Assembly (NCBI GenBank): GCA_963726995.1
Contig: CAVSEP010000007.1
Span: forward strand, 930,001-994,000
Length of the DNA stretch: 64,000 nucleotides
Direction: 5' to 3'
DNA from: DAIDKA01 sp963726995
Lineage (GTDB): Bacteria; Pseudomonadota; Gammaproteobacteria; Steroidobacterales; Steroidobacteraceae
Both the position numbers and the translations under genes were made by a program. Below, one piece after another: positions 34,561 through 44,371 of the stretch (position 1 is the stretch's first letter; each line of letters begins with the position of its first letter). A model generated the notes under the pieces. That model saw only the letters and a program-made list of their open reading frames with translations. It ran no database searches and was not told the origin of the DNA.

Positions 34561-35898
34561 GCCCGGCTGATTGTCTTCCAGCAGCAGCTGCGCCTGATGC
34601 AGCCGCGCGATGGCCGCCACCAGGCTCAAGCCCAGACCGCTGCCTTCCTTGGCCTGCGCCGGATCCAGCCGCACGAAGGGCTTGAGGGCCGCCGCCCGAT
34701 CCTGCGGCGCAATCCCCGGGCCATCATCGGCAACCTCCAGCCACACCGTGCGCTCCTCGCGGTGCGCGCGGATTCCGATATGCCCGCCGGCGGAAATGTA
34801 TTTGAGCGCGTTCTCGACCAGGTTGGCGACCGCCTGGGCCAGCAGCTGGCGATTGCCCTGCACCTGGCAATTGCCGCTGGCCTGCACCTGCAGGGTCATG
34901 TGCTTGGCGCGCGCCGCCGGCTCGTACAGTTCGCCGATGTCCGTGACCAGTTCGGCAAGATCCACGCTGGCCCGATTCGCCGCCGCCGCGCCGGACTCGG
35001 CCTGCGCGATCTGCAGCAGCGTCGCCAGCGTGCGTTGCACCCGGTCCAATTCCAGCAGTGCCGCATCGATGCCGGCGCGCACCGGCGCATCAGTGGTCGG
35101 CATCCGCCCCGCATCCTCGAGCCGGCCGCGCAGCCGGTACAGCGGTCCGCGCAGATCGTGCGCGGCGCTGTCGAAGGTGGCCCGCAGCAGCTGGGCATTC
35201 TCGGCGAGCCGGTCGACCATGTTGTTGACCGCCGCGGCCAGCGCGTCGAACTCATCCTGCGAGCCATCCATCGGCAGACGCCGGTTCAGATCGCCGGCGA
35301 CGATGGCATCGCAGGTGTCGGCTACGCTCTGCACCCGGCGACTGAGCCTGCGGCTGAGGAAGTATCCGGCGATCGCGCCGGCCAGTGCGGTCAGCACGAT
35401 GCCCCAGAGCGTCGCGTAGCGAAAGGTATTGGCGAAGCGCCGCTGCTGGGTCACATCGATGCCCACCAGCAGTCGATGGCCGTTGGGCAGCAGCGCGATG
35501 CTGGCGCGCACCGGGTGCGTGACGACCGCATCGTTCACCCGCGCTTCGACCGGAAACTCGGTCCACTGTCCGGCCGGAATGTCCTCGAAGGGCCATTTCG
35601 TCACGTTGCCGGCTTCCTTCACCAGGTTCGGATCCACCAGCAGGTACACCGCGCCCGTGCCGTTCCAGCTGTCGCCGCGGAAGCTCAGCTCGTTGGCCAG
35701 TCCGGGCAGGCCATTGCGGTGGTATTCATCCGTCAGGCCTTCGAATTCCGCGGAGATCACCGCATCGGCGTTGTTGTCGATGACGGTCGTGGTCAGGAAG
35801 TACACCGTGCCCAGCAGCGCGCTCACGCCGAGAGTGAATATCGCGCCGTAGCCCAGGGCCAAGCGCGCCGCGGACGTCCTAAGCGGACTTATCTTCAC
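34525..35898 (-). CDS. Sensor histidine kinase
   Basis: 457 residues. Two membrane segments (about 15-37 and 162-182) enclose a 125-residue periplasmic sensor, followed by HAMP (about 183-235). The H box has a divergent sequence SAAHDLRGPLYRLRG with His247; N box NLVENALKY; G1 DDGPGI; G2 GSGLGLS. The start overlaps the response-regulator stop. Signal is unknown; the membrane protein upstream may be part of the same module. Confidence 0.93.
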   Translation of the reverse strand: MKISPLRTSAARLALGYGAIFTLGVSALLGTVYFLTTTVIDNNADAVISAEFEGLTDEYHRNGLPGLANELSFRGDSWNGTGAVYLLVDPNLVKEAGNVTKWPFEDIPAGQWTEFPVEARVNDAVVTHPVRASIALLPNGHRLLVGIDVTQQRRFANTFRYATLWGIVLTALAGAIAGYFLSRRLSRRVQSVADTCDAIVAGDLNRRLPMDGSQDEFDALAAAVNNMVDRLAENAQLLRATFDSAAHDLRGPLYRLRGRLEDAGRMPTTDAPVRAGIDAALLELDRVQRTLATLLQIAQAESGAAAANRASVDLAELVTDIGELYEPAARAKHMTLQVQASGNCQVQGNRQLLAQAVANLVENALKYISAGGHIGIRAHREERTVWLEVADDGPGIAPQDRAAALKPFVRLDPAQAKEGSGLGLSLVAAIARLHQAQLLLEDNQPGLRVRLGLAAGA

Positions 35899-36568
35899 GG
35901 ATCACGTAGCCGGCGCCGCGCACGGTGTGGATGAGCGGGCGCGGGAAACCCTTGTCCACGGCCTGCCGCAGCCGGCTCATGTGCACGTCGATCAGATTGG
36001 TCTGTGGATCGAACTGCAGGTCCCACACTCCCTCGAGCAGCATGGTGCGCGTGACCACCTGATCCGCGTGGCGCATCAGGAATTCCAGCAGCTTGAACTC
36101 GCGCGCGGTGAGCTGGATCTCCTTGCCGGCGCGCAGCACCGAGCGGCTCAGCAAGTCCATTTCCAGATCGGCGACCCGGATGCGGGTCTGGGGCACGTTC
36201 TTCTCGGCGGCGCTGCGGCGAAGCAGCGCCTCGATGCGGGCCAGCAGCTCCGAGAAGGCGAACGGCTTGGTCAGATAGTCATCGCCGCCGGCCTTCAACC
36301 CCAGCACGCGGTCATCGACCGTGCCCAGCGCGCTCAACACCAGCACCGGCGTGCGCACGCCCTGCTCGCGCAGCGCCCGCACCAGCGACAGGCCGTCCAG
36401 GGCGGGCAGCATGCGATCGGTGATCAGCAGGTCGAAGGTCTGCTCCTGCGCCTGCTTGAGGCCATCGCGCCCGTCCACCGCATGGGCCACGCGGTAGCCG
36501 CTCTCCTTCAGGGCCTTCTGCAGGAAGCTGGCCGCCTCCAGGTCATCCTCGATCAGCAGCAGGTTCAT
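35879..36568 (-). CDS. OmpR-family response regulator
   Basis: 229 residues from ATG 36568. Receiver domain with the acidic pair EDD (residues 7-9) and phosphoacceptor Asp51 (LLITDRMLP), Lys in DYLTKPF. A winged-helix output domain follows (VRGAGYVI at the end). The start overlaps the stop of the upstream membrane protein. It is the partner of the kinase immediately downstream. Confidence 0.94.
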   Translation of the reverse strand: MNLLLIEDDLEAASFLQKALKESGYRVAHAVDGRDGLKQAQEQTFDLLITDRMLPALDGLSLVRALREQGVRTPVLVLSALGTVDDRVLGLKAGGDDYLTKPFAFSELLARIEALLRRSAAEKNVPQTRIRVADLEMDLLSRSVLRAGKEIQLTAREFKLLEFLMRHADQVVTRTMLLEGVWDLQFDPQTNLIDVHMSRLRQAVDKGFPRPLIHTVRGAGYVIREDKSA

Positions 36569-37398
36569 GTTTTTTCCTGACGCACCATGAGATCTCCCAT
36601 CATGGCCAGCGCCAGCGCGCCAAACCACGGCGCCGTAATGGCGACGCACAGCACGCCCAGGGGAATGGCGAGGGTCGCCAGCAGCTTCGGGTCCGAGATC
36701 CCGCTCAGCAACAGCGAGGCGGCGATGAGGATCGCCGCCAGCATCAGCAGCGAGACTCCCACCATGGCCGCCGACAACACCGAGGTGCGCCACCAGTTGC
36801 CGCGCAGCAGCCGGAAGCTCACGACCATGGCCTCGATGGGGCCGAGTTTCTTCACGATCAGCGCCGGGGGCGCGAACAGCAGCCCCAGCGACAGCCACGC
36901 CGCGGGCACCGAGAGCGGAATCAGCAGCAACAGCATGCCGGTGTTCACGTTGGCGAGGTTCGTCAGGGTGGGATCGAGGCCGGTCATCGGCAGCGCCAGC
37001 ACGAACGGCAGCAGCGCGATGCTCACCGCCACGGTGGACAGCGCCACGCAGGCGATCAACCGCGACAGCAGCGCGCCGGCCTGGCGCATCTCGGCCACCA
37101 GGCTGGGGCGCTCGCCGGCCGCGAGGGCCTTCTGGCGCAGCAGCATGGCGCTGCCGACCAGCAGGGCCAAGATGCTGCCCGCCACGAACCAGGCCCACCA
37201 GACCGGGTCGGTACTCTCGAATCGCGGCAGCGGCAACCCCACGCTGAGGTTGCGCAGATTGGCCAGATCGCTGCAAACCGCGACAATGAGGCCGTAAGGC
37301 AGGGCCGCGCCGAACGACCGGCGGAAAATCTGGCCACCGGTCCGCAGCACTTCGCCGATGGCCTGCGCCCTGGCGGGGGGATACAGAATCTGTGGCAT
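36565..37398 (-). CDS. Multi-pass membrane protein of unknown function
   Basis: 277 residues with about six hydrophobic segments and a cytosolic N-terminus (PARAQAIGEVLRTGGQIFRR). It resembles the YciC/BPSS1780-type membrane proteins in layout. No catalytic motif. It overlaps the response-regulator start by four bases (ATGA), so it is the first gene of a three-gene operon with the two-component system. Confidence 0.75.
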   Translation of the reverse strand: MPQILYPPARAQAIGEVLRTGGQIFRRSFGAALPYGLIVAVCSDLANLRNLSVGLPLPRFESTDPVWWAWFVAGSILALLVGSAMLLRQKALAAGERPSLVAEMRQAGALLSRLIACVALSTVAVSIALLPFVLALPMTGLDPTLTNLANVNTGMLLLLIPLSVPAAWLSLGLLFAPPALIVKKLGPIEAMVVSFRLLRGNWWRTSVLSAAMVGVSLLMLAAILIAASLLLSGISDPKLLATLAIPLGVLCVAITAPWFGALALAMMGDLMVRQEKT

Positions 37399-37414
37399 GC
37401 GCCAATACTAAAGG

Positions 37415-38272
37415 ATGACCGTGCAGCTCACGACTTCGGATTTGCTGGCGCGCGGCGCGGCGCTGCTGGCGCCGGTCCTGGAATCCCCGGGCCTGGACGC
37501 CGGCATCCTGCTGGCCTTCGCCCTGGGCATCCCGCGCGTGCGGCTGAAGTCGCACCCGGAAGAAGCACGCAGCAGCCAGGATCTGGAGCGCTATCTTTCC
37601 CTGATCGAACGGCGCGCCCAGGGTGAACCGCTGGCCTATATCACCGGCCGACGCGAGTTCTGGACCCTGGATCTGCACGTGACCCGCGATGTGCTGGTGC
37701 CGCGTCCGGAAACGGAACTGCTGGTGGAGCGGGGTCTGGCGTTGTGCGGCCTCGAGGCGGCCCAGGTGCTGGATCTGGGCACCGGTTCCGGCGCCATCGC
37801 CCTGTCCCTGGCGGCGGAGCGGCCCAGGTGGCAGGTGCTGGCGATCGATGCCTCCCCGGCCGCCCTGGCCGTCGCCCGCGACAATGCCCGGCGACTGGGC
37901 CTCGGCGGGGTCGAATTTGCCTCCGGCAACTGGTTTTCCGGGCTCGCCGGGCGCCGATTCGACCTAGTCTTGAGCAATCCGCCTTACGTGGATGCCCGGG
38001 ATCCGGCGCTGCTGGCGCTCAAGGACGAGCCGCGCGCGGCGCTGACGCCGGGTGAGGATGCCCTGGCGGCCCTGCGCGCCATCCTGCGCGCCGCCCCCGA
38101 ACACCTCAATGATGGCGGCTGGCTGGCGCTGGAGCACGGGGCCACGCAGGCGGCCGCGGTGGCCCGCGAACTTGTCGCGCGCGGCTTCGTCAGCGTACGC
38201 TCCCACCGCGATCTCGGCGGCCACGAACGGGTCACCGAGGGCCAGTGGCTTGAAGGTCGCACCCCAGTCTAG
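37415..38272 (+). CDS. prmC: Release-factor glutamine methyltransferase
   Basis: 285 residues. S-adenosylmethionine-dependent enzyme that methylates the GGQ Gln of release factors. N-terminal helical domain, then VLDLGTGSGAIALSL (motif I) and LVLSNPPYVD, the NPPY active site. Start codes MTVQLTTSDLL. Confidence 0.96.
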   Translation: MTVQLTTSDLLARGAALLAPVLESPGLDAGILLAFALGIPRVRLKSHPEEARSSQDLERYLSLIERRAQGEPLAYITGRREFWTLDLHVTRDVLVPRPETELLVERGLALCGLEAAQVLDLGTGSGAIALSLAAERPRWQVLAIDASPAALAVARDNARRLGLGGVEFASGNWFSGLAGRRFDLVLSNPPYVDARDPALLALKDEPRAALTPGEDALAALRAILRAAPEHLNDGGWLALEHGATQAAAVARELVARGFVSVRSHRDLGGHERVTEGQWLEGRTPV

Positions 38273-38289
38273 TTACCAGGAAGATTTTC

Positions 38290-38781
38290 ATGATCCGATT
38301 CCAGACCACGCTCGGCGACTTCACGGTTGAACTGCTCGGCAAGGACGCGCCGATCTCGGTCGAGAATTTCGAGCGCTACGTGCGCGAGGAGTTCTTTGAC
38401 GGCCTCATTTTCCACCGGGTCATTCCCGGTTTCATGATCCAGGGCGGCGGCATGACGCCGGACATGAGCAGCAAGTCCAACCACGCGCCCATCAAGAACG
38501 AGGCCGCCAATGGCCTGAAGAACGCCCGGGGCTTCCTCTCGATGGCGCGCACCAACGACATCAACAGCGCCACCTCGCAGTTCTTCATCAACCTGAAGGA
38601 CAATGACTTCCTCGACCACAAGCCCGGCTCCTACGGCTACGCGGTGTTCGGCAAGGTCGTTGACGGCATGGAGGTCATCGACCAGATCGCCGGCGTGAAG
38701 ACCGGACGGCGCCGTGGCCACGATGATGTGCCCGTGGAAGACGTGGTGATCATCTCAGCGCGCGAAGTCTCGGCCAATTAA
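38290..38781 (+). CDS. ppiB: Cyclophilin-type peptidyl-prolyl isomerase
   Basis: 163 residues, cytoplasmic (no signal). Core motifs FHRVIPGFMIQGGGMT, GFLSMARTND, SQFFINLKDNDFLD and GYAVFGKVVDGMEV match PpiB. It speeds proline isomerisation in folding. GGAAG lies about 8 bases before the ATG. Confidence 0.96.
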   Translation: MIRFQTTLGDFTVELLGKDAPISVENFERYVREEFFDGLIFHRVIPGFMIQGGGMTPDMSSKSNHAPIKNEAANGLKNARGFLSMARTNDINSATSQFFINLKDNDFLDHKPGSYGYAVFGKVVDGMEVIDQIAGVKTGRRRGHDDVPVEDVVIISAREVSAN

Positions 38782-38809
38782 GCGAGTCCTGCGCAAGCTG
38801 CTGCGCTGG

Positions 38810-39484
38810 ATGCTGGGGCTGCTGCTGACGGCCCTGATCCTGAGCATCGCTGCCGTTTTGCCGCTGCGCTGGTGGCCACCGGTCACCAGCGCCTTCATGA
38901 TCGAGGCGCAACTGGCCGCCTGGAGCCGGGGAGATGGCGGCCTTCACCTGCGCCACAGCTGGGTGGCCCGCACGCACATCGCCGCCGCGGCACAGCTGGC
39001 CGTCATCGCCTCGGAGGACCAGAAGTTTCCCTTCCACCACGGCTTTGACTTCGATTCCATCCAGGACGCCATGCGCGAACAGGAACAGGGCATCCGCTCG
39101 CGCGGCGCCAGCACGCTCTCGCAGCAGACCGCCAAGAACCTGTTCCTGTGGGGCGGGCACAGCTATGTGCGCAAGGCCCTGGAGGCCTGGTTCACGACGC
39201 TGCTGGAACTGTGCTTGCCCAAAACCCGGATACTCGAGGTCTATCTGAACAGCGCGCAGTTCGGTCCGGATGTTTTCGGGATCGAGGCTGCGGCGCAGAC
39301 CTATTTCCACAAGCACGCGGCGGCCCTGACGCGCGCCGAGGCCGCGCAACTGGCGGCGGTGCTGCCGAATCCGCAGCGCCTGCATGCCGACCGGCCATCC
39401 GCCTACGTGGCCGGCCGGCGCGAGTGGATACTGGGCCAGATGCGCGACCTGGGCGATATCGCCTATCTGAAGAACCTTCGCTGA
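38810..39484 (+). CDS. mtgA: Monofunctional biosynthetic peptidoglycan glycosyltransferase
   Basis: 224 residues, GT51 family. A membrane anchor (residues 2-20) is followed by the glycosyltransferase domain: catalytic Glu in VIASEDQKFPFHHGFD, RGASTLSQQTAKNLFLW, and LEVYLNSAQFGPDVFGIEAAA. It polymerises glycan strands from lipid II. ATG 38810 is the first standard start; the frame is open 20 codons further upstream (with RVLRKLLRW) but offers only rare starts. Confidence 0.92.
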   Translation: MLGLLLTALILSIAAVLPLRWWPPVTSAFMIEAQLAAWSRGDGGLHLRHSWVARTHIAAAAQLAVIASEDQKFPFHHGFDFDSIQDAMREQEQGIRSRGASTLSQQTAKNLFLWGGHSYVRKALEAWFTTLLELCLPKTRILEVYLNSAQFGPDVFGIEAAAQTYFHKHAAALTRAEAAQLAAVLPNPQRLHADRPSAYVAGRREWILGQMRDLGDIAYLKNLR

Positions 39485-40743
39485 TGGCAAGAATCGTACT
39501 GGCGACCTTCGGCTCCCTCGGCGACCTGCACCCCTACATCGCCGTGGGCCGGGCGCTCAAGGCCCGCGGTCACATCGCGCGCATCGCCACCTGCAGCGAC
39601 TATCGTGCCCAGGTCGAATCCGAAGGCCTGGAATTCGCACCCGTGGCCCCGAGTCTGGCCGAGCTGGGCTCGCCGCAGGAACTGGCACAGCGCGTGTCCC
39701 ATCCGCTGCGCGGCACGCAGGTGCTGGTGCAGGAGCTGCTGATGCCGCACCTGCGCGAATCGCACCGCCAGCTGCGCGAAGCCGCCGCCGATGCCGACCT
39801 GCTGGTGAGTCATCCGCTGACCTTCATGGTGCAGGTGGTGGCCGGCGAGCAGGGCAAGCCATGGATTTCCACCGTCCTGGCACCGGCAAGTTTTCTCTCG
39901 CGCGATGATCCGCCGGCGCTCGCGCCCATCAATTCCCTGCAGTTCGCCCGCCGGCTGGGCCTGTGGATGTACGACCCGCTGCTGCGCCTGGTGCGCGGCA
40001 CCGTGCGGCGCTGGGAGGCGCCGCTGCACGCCTACCGGCGCGAGCTGGGCTTGCCGCCCACTGACAAAGTCATGGTGTTTGACGGCCAGTTCTCGCCACG
40101 GGGCACGCTCGGGCTGTTCGATGCCGTGCTGATGCGGCCGCAGCCGGACTGGCCGGCGCATACCCGCCTGTGCGGCACGCCGATGTACGACGGCAGCGTG
40201 GCCGACCCGCAGGCCCTGCAGCGACTGCAGACCTTCCTCGCCGCCGGGGATGCGCCCATCGTATTCGCGCTGGGATCCTCGGCCGTGTGGCTGGCGGGGG
40301 GATTCTGGTCCGCAGCGATCGAGGCGGCGCGACAGCTCGGGCGCCGCGCCATCCTGGTCACCGGAGCCACGCGGCTTGCGGATCTGCCGCCGTCGGTCAG
40401 CGCCTTCGACTACCTGCCGTATTCACAGGTGTTCCCGCATGCCTGCGCGGTGGTGCACCAGGCGGGCATCGGTACCCTCTCGCAGGCGCTGCGCGCCGGC
40501 CGGCCGCAGCTGATCACGCCGGTGTTCTTCGATCAGCCGGACAACGCCGCGCGCACCGTGCGACTGGGCGTGGCCCGCAGCCTGCCCTTCCAGCGCGTCA
40601 CGGCCGCGGGCCTGGTCCGGCAACTGCGCGCACTGCTGGAGCAACCCGGCTTCGCCTCCGCTGCCCGTGAGGTGGCAAACACCCTGGTGGGAGTCGATGG
40701 TGCGGCCGTCGCGGCCGGCCACCTCAGCGAGGCACTGCCCTAG
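39484..40743 (+). CDS. UDP-glycosyltransferase-like protein (GT1)
   Basis: 419 residues from ATG 39484, overlapping the mtgA stop. GT-B fold: N-terminal MARIVLATFGSLGDLHPYIA, then FALGSSAVWLAGGFW in the donor domain, ending with VHQAGIGTLSQALRAGRPQL and FFDQPDNAARTV, the nucleotide-sugar motif of GT1 enzymes such as sterol or macrolide glycosyltransferases. Acceptor is unknown; probably a lipid or small molecule. Confidence 0.88.
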   Translation: MARIVLATFGSLGDLHPYIAVGRALKARGHIARIATCSDYRAQVESEGLEFAPVAPSLAELGSPQELAQRVSHPLRGTQVLVQELLMPHLRESHRQLREAAADADLLVSHPLTFMVQVVAGEQGKPWISTVLAPASFLSRDDPPALAPINSLQFARRLGLWMYDPLLRLVRGTVRRWEAPLHAYRRELGLPPTDKVMVFDGQFSPRGTLGLFDAVLMRPQPDWPAHTRLCGTPMYDGSVADPQALQRLQTFLAAGDAPIVFALGSSAVWLAGGFWSAAIEAARQLGRRAILVTGATRLADLPPSVSAFDYLPYSQVFPHACAVVHQAGIGTLSQALRAGRPQLITPVFFDQPDNAARTVRLGVARSLPFQRVTAAGLVRQLRALLEQPGFASAAREVANTLVGVDGAAVAAGHLSEALP

Positions 40744-41670
40744 TCAGTGCAGCGCCTGTCCGGACTCGCGGCCCGCCTGCGCGAACAGCGCCGCCACGGC
40801 GGCGGCGTTGTACTCATACGGCCGGTTGCAGAAATCGCAGGTCACCGTCACGGCACCCTGTTCCTTCAGCACTTCCCGCACTTCCGTCTCGCCCAGTCCC
40901 CGCAGCATGGTGTCGACCCGCTCCGGGGTGCAGCGGCAGAGGAATTTCACCGGCTCGCCCGCGAACACCCGCACATCGTGCTGGCGGAAGTCCTGCAGCA
41001 GCAGTTCCTCGCCGGTGAAGTGCAGCAGGTCCGCGGCGGTCACCGCCTCGAGACTCGCCTGCGCATCCGCCCAGGCGCTGCCGGCCTCATCATCGGCCGA
41101 GTCGGCGGCGACCCCGCCGGTGCCGGGCAGGCGCTGCACCAGCAGTCCCGCCGCCTGGTTCGCATCCGCCGCCAGCCGCACCCGCGTGGGCAGCTGCTCG
41201 GAGGAGGCGAAGTACTGCTCCAGGCACGCGGCCAGGGAGTGCCCGGTCAGGGGCACGACGCCCTGGTAACGCAGCTCGCGCTCCTCGGCCTCGATGGTTA
41301 CCGTCAGGCGCCCTTCCTCGCCGACCAGCCAGCGGAAGACTTCCGGGGTGAGTGAGGTCGCGGCCCCCTCGCCCTGCGAGCGGGCCAGCGCCCGGTAGTG
41401 AAAGTCGTGGGTGCACTGGGCCACCAGCAGCCCCACGGCGCCGTTGCCCTGCAGCTGCAGCGTCAGGGTGCCCTTGAACTTCAGGGTCGCCGCCAGCAAC
41501 AGCGCGGCGCACACGGCCTGGCCCAGCAGCTCCTGCACGGGAGGTGAGTACTCGCGGAACTCGCGCAGATCCCGCCAGCCCTGGCCGATGCCGACCCAAT
41601 GGCCGCGCACCGGGCGATTCTCGAGGATGAAGCGCTGCACCTGCTCCGGTGCCGTGAATTCAGTGGTCAT
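40744..41670 (-). CDS. hslO: Redox-regulated chaperone Hsp33
   Basis: 308 residues from ATG 41670. The N-terminal substrate-binding domain is followed by the C-terminal zinc-binding redox switch, with Cys in FLCRCTPERV and VTCDFCNRPYEY (CxC and CxxC). Oxidation of these cysteines activates holdase activity. Convergent with the glycosyltransferase gene. Confidence 0.95.
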   Translation of the reverse strand: MTTEFTAPEQVQRFILENRPVRGHWVGIGQGWRDLREFREYSPPVQELLGQAVCAALLLAATLKFKGTLTLQLQGNGAVGLLVAQCTHDFHYRALARSQGEGAATSLTPEVFRWLVGEEGRLTVTIEAEERELRYQGVVPLTGHSLAACLEQYFASSEQLPTRVRLAADANQAAGLLVQRLPGTGGVAADSADDEAGSAWADAQASLEAVTAADLLHFTGEELLLQDFRQHDVRVFAGEPVKFLCRCTPERVDTMLRGLGETEVREVLKEQGAVTVTCDFCNRPYEYNAAAVAALFAQAGRESGQALH

Positions 41671-41713
41671 GGCGCCCACATTGGGGGTGGTTTGGCGCAA
41701 TCACAAGCCTTGC

Positions 41714-43168
41714 CTATCCGGTCAGCTTCTTCTTGAGCAGCTCGTTCAACTGCGCAGGGTTGGCCTTGCCGCCGGTGGCCTTCATCACCTGGCCGACGAA
41801 GTATCCGAACAGCTTGTCCTTGCCGGCACGGTAGTCGGCCAGCTGGCCGGGGCTGCGCGCCATGACCTCCTCGATGGCCTTCTCGATCGCCGCCGGGTCC
41901 GAGATCTGCTTGAGGCCCTTCTCGGCGATGACCGAGTCGGCATCGGTCGCGCCGGCCCACATGGCCTCGAAGACCTCCTTGGCGATCTTGCCGGAGATGG
42001 TGCCATCGACGATGCGCCTGAGCAGCCCGGCGAGCCGCGCGGCGGCGAGCTTGCTCGCGCCGATCTCGATGCCCTCTCGGTTCAGGGCCGCGGCCAGCTC
42101 GCCCATGACCCAGTTGGCGGCCAGTTTCGGATCCTGCGGCAGCTCGCGCACCACCGCTTCGAAATAATCCCCCAGCTCGCGGCTGGCGGTGAGCACTCCG
42201 GCATCGTAGGCGGACAGTCCGAACGCGGATGAATAGCGCGCCGCCTTCTCATCCGGCAGCTCCGGCAAGGTGGCGCGCACGGCGGCGATGAAGGCCGCAT
42301 CGACCGCCACCGGCAGCAGGTCCGGATCCGGGAAGTAGCGGTAGTCGTTGGCCTCTTCCTTGGAGCGCATGGAGCGGGTCTCGCCCTTGTCCGGGTCATA
42401 CAGGCGCGTCTCCTGCAGCACCTTGCCGCCCGACTCGAGCAGCTCGATCTGGCGCGCCACCTCGAAATGGATGGCCTTTTCCACGAAGCGGAAGGAGTTG
42501 ATGTTCTTGATCTCAGCCCGCGTACCCAGCTTGTCGCTGCCCTTGCGGCGCACCGACACGTTCGCGTCGCAGCGGAAGGAGCCTTCCTGCATGTTGCCGT
42601 CGCAGATCTCCAGATACCGCACCAGGGTGTGGATCTTCTTCATGTAGGCCACCGCCTCGTGCGCCGAACGCATGTCGGGCTCCGAGACGATTTCGATCAG
42701 CGGCGTGCCGGCGCGATTCAGGTCGATGCCGGAAGCGGCGCCCAGCCCCTCGTGCATGGACTTGCCGGCGTCCTCCTCCAGATGCGCGCGGGTGATGCCC
42801 ACCCGCTTGGTGCTGCCATCCTCCAGCACGATGTCCATGTGGCCCTTGGCGACGATGGGCAGCTCGTACTGGCTGATCTGATAGCCCTTCGGCAGGTCCG
42901 GATAGAAGTAGTTCTTGCGCGCGAACACCGACAGCGGCGTGATGGTCGCGCCGATGGCCAGGCCGAACTTCACCGCCATGCTGACGGCGGCCTGGTTCAG
43001 CACCGGCAGCACGCCGGGGTAGCCCAGATCCACCAGGTTCGCCTGCGCATTGGGCGGGGCGCCATAGGCGGTGGCCGATGAGGAGAAGATCTTCGATTTG
43101 GTCGCCAGCTGGGCGTGGATTTCCAGCCCGATGACGGTTTCCCAGGATTCGCTATTCCCGGCGCTCAT
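41714..43168 (-). CDS. gatB: Aspartyl/glutamyl-tRNA amidotransferase subunit B
   Basis: 484 residues from ATG 43168. Motifs: WETVIGLEIHAQLATKSKIF, YFYPDLPKGYQISQYE, DLNRAGTPLIEIVSEPDM, SVRRKGSDKLGTRAEIKNIN and a C-terminal helical domain ending in QLNELLKKKLTG. It activates mischarged Asp-tRNA-Asn or Glu-tRNA-Gln for amidation with GatA. Normally follows gatA; here a tnpB gene intervenes and its stop overlaps the gatB ATG. Confidence 0.96.
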   Translation of the reverse strand: MSAGNSESWETVIGLEIHAQLATKSKIFSSSATAYGAPPNAQANLVDLGYPGVLPVLNQAAVSMAVKFGLAIGATITPLSVFARKNYFYPDLPKGYQISQYELPIVAKGHMDIVLEDGSTKRVGITRAHLEEDAGKSMHEGLGAASGIDLNRAGTPLIEIVSEPDMRSAHEAVAYMKKIHTLVRYLEICDGNMQEGSFRCDANVSVRRKGSDKLGTRAEIKNINSFRFVEKAIHFEVARQIELLESGGKVLQETRLYDPDKGETRSMRSKEEANDYRYFPDPDLLPVAVDAAFIAAVRATLPELPDEKAARYSSAFGLSAYDAGVLTASRELGDYFEAVVRELPQDPKLAANWVMGELAAALNREGIEIGASKLAAARLAGLLRRIVDGTISGKIAKEVFEAMWAGATDADSVIAEKGLKQISDPAAIEKAIEEVMARSPGQLADYRAGKDKLFGYFVGQVMKATGGKANPAQLNELLKKKLTG

Positions 43169-44301
43169 GCCGCCGCCCAGGCTGTCGCTATCCGCGTCTC
43201 GCGCACGCGATAGACGCGGCTCGAGGGAATCCGCCAAGACGATGGTCCGTTCCCGCCCACGGAGGTCCGACGCCTGGACCCGATCAGGATATTGCGGGCC
43301 GCATTCACGTCCCGGTCATGCGACTCACCGCAGTCGCTGCATACCCATGATCTTACAATCAACCCATTGACCCCTCGCGGACCGGTAAGGCTTCCGCAAG
43401 TGGAACAGGTGACGCTGATGTTTCGCTCGTTGACGACATCGAAGCTCCTGGCAGCCTGCTGGCTCTTGTACTCCAGGAACCGCTTGAGCTTGCCCCAGCC
43501 GGAATCGAGTACGGATCTTGCCATCCGTGTCTTTACCAACCTCAAGCTGCTCACGTCGCCCACGATGATATTCTGATACCGATCGACTACGCTCCTTGAG
43601 AACTTGTGCAGGGCATCTGCCCGGCAACGGGCCACTTTACGGTGAATGCGCTTTGCCTGGCGCTTATGGCCACGGCGCTGAGCCGAGGCGAGCTTTGGGG
43701 CCAGCTTGTGGGTCCAGCGGCCGGCGACCAGTCGTTCCCCGTTGCTTGTGACCGCAATGTCCTGCAGCCCCAGATCGATGCCGACGGCCTCGTACGGCGC
43801 GACGGACTCATCGGCCTGCGTCTTTACCGGCAGGCACAACCACCAGTCCCCGACCGCATCCTGTGCGAAGCAGCCCGCCTGCCATTTGATGCCTTCCAAG
43901 CGCCCTATCTCGAAGACCCTAAAGCACTTGCCAGCAAAGCGCAGGCAGACACCCTTACGCTTGAGACTGTCTGCCTTAAAGGGAATCCATCCTAGCGAGC
44001 GCCTCGGACCGCAGCTCACGCGCCAGCGCAGCTTCAGGCGCTTCGCGGACTGCCGTCTTTGGGCGTAATGGGTGCAAATCGACTGAATCGTTTCGGCGCC
44101 GATCTGCTCGAAGTAGGCGGTCGCACCGGAAGTCAAATTGCACAGGTCGAACCCCGATAGCCACCTGCGCTTGTTGTCGGTGCGGGTCGCAGCCTTAAAA
44201 CTGGTCTCGTTGCAGTAGTTAAACACCTCATTCACTTCCGCCGCGGCGGCGTTCAGCCACCCGTAGGTTTCTTTGCGAACCTTCAGACGAAGCGTGCGCA
44301 T
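43165..44301 (-). CDS. tnpB: TnpB-like RNA-guided endonuclease (IS200/IS605 type)
   Basis: 378 residues from ATG 44301. An N-terminal helical recognition region is followed by a split RuvC nuclease: Asp176 (VGIDLGLQD), the RuvC-II region IIVGDVSSLRL without the usual Glu (G248, D249), then Glu292 in VVNERNISVTC and Asp331 in HDRDVNAARN. A zinc ribbon has Cys299, 302, 321 and 324. No TnpA is present, so this is a lone tnpB, probably an IS605/IS607-derived unit. Its last codons run to the gatB ATG (ATGA overlap). Guide RNA would come from the 3' end of this gene. Confidence 0.88.
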   Translation of the reverse strand: MRTLRLKVRKETYGWLNAAAAEVNEVFNYCNETSFKAATRTDNKRRWLSGFDLCNLTSGATAYFEQIGAETIQSICTHYAQRRQSAKRLKLRWRVSCGPRRSLGWIPFKADSLKRKGVCLRFAGKCFRVFEIGRLEGIKWQAGCFAQDAVGDWWLCLPVKTQADESVAPYEAVGIDLGLQDIAVTSNGERLVAGRWTHKLAPKLASAQRRGHKRQAKRIHRKVARCRADALHKFSRSVVDRYQNIIVGDVSSLRLVKTRMARSVLDSGWGKLKRFLEYKSQQAARSFDVVNERNISVTCSTCGSLTGPRGVNGLIVRSWVCSDCGESHDRDVNAARNILIGSRRRTSVGGNGPSSWRIPSSRVYRVRETRIATAWAAA

Positions 44302-44371
44302 GAACGAACCCGGCGTGAATGTATCATCCCCCTCCACTAGTGTTCCCGCTCCACTTCGATGTGCGACGGCG

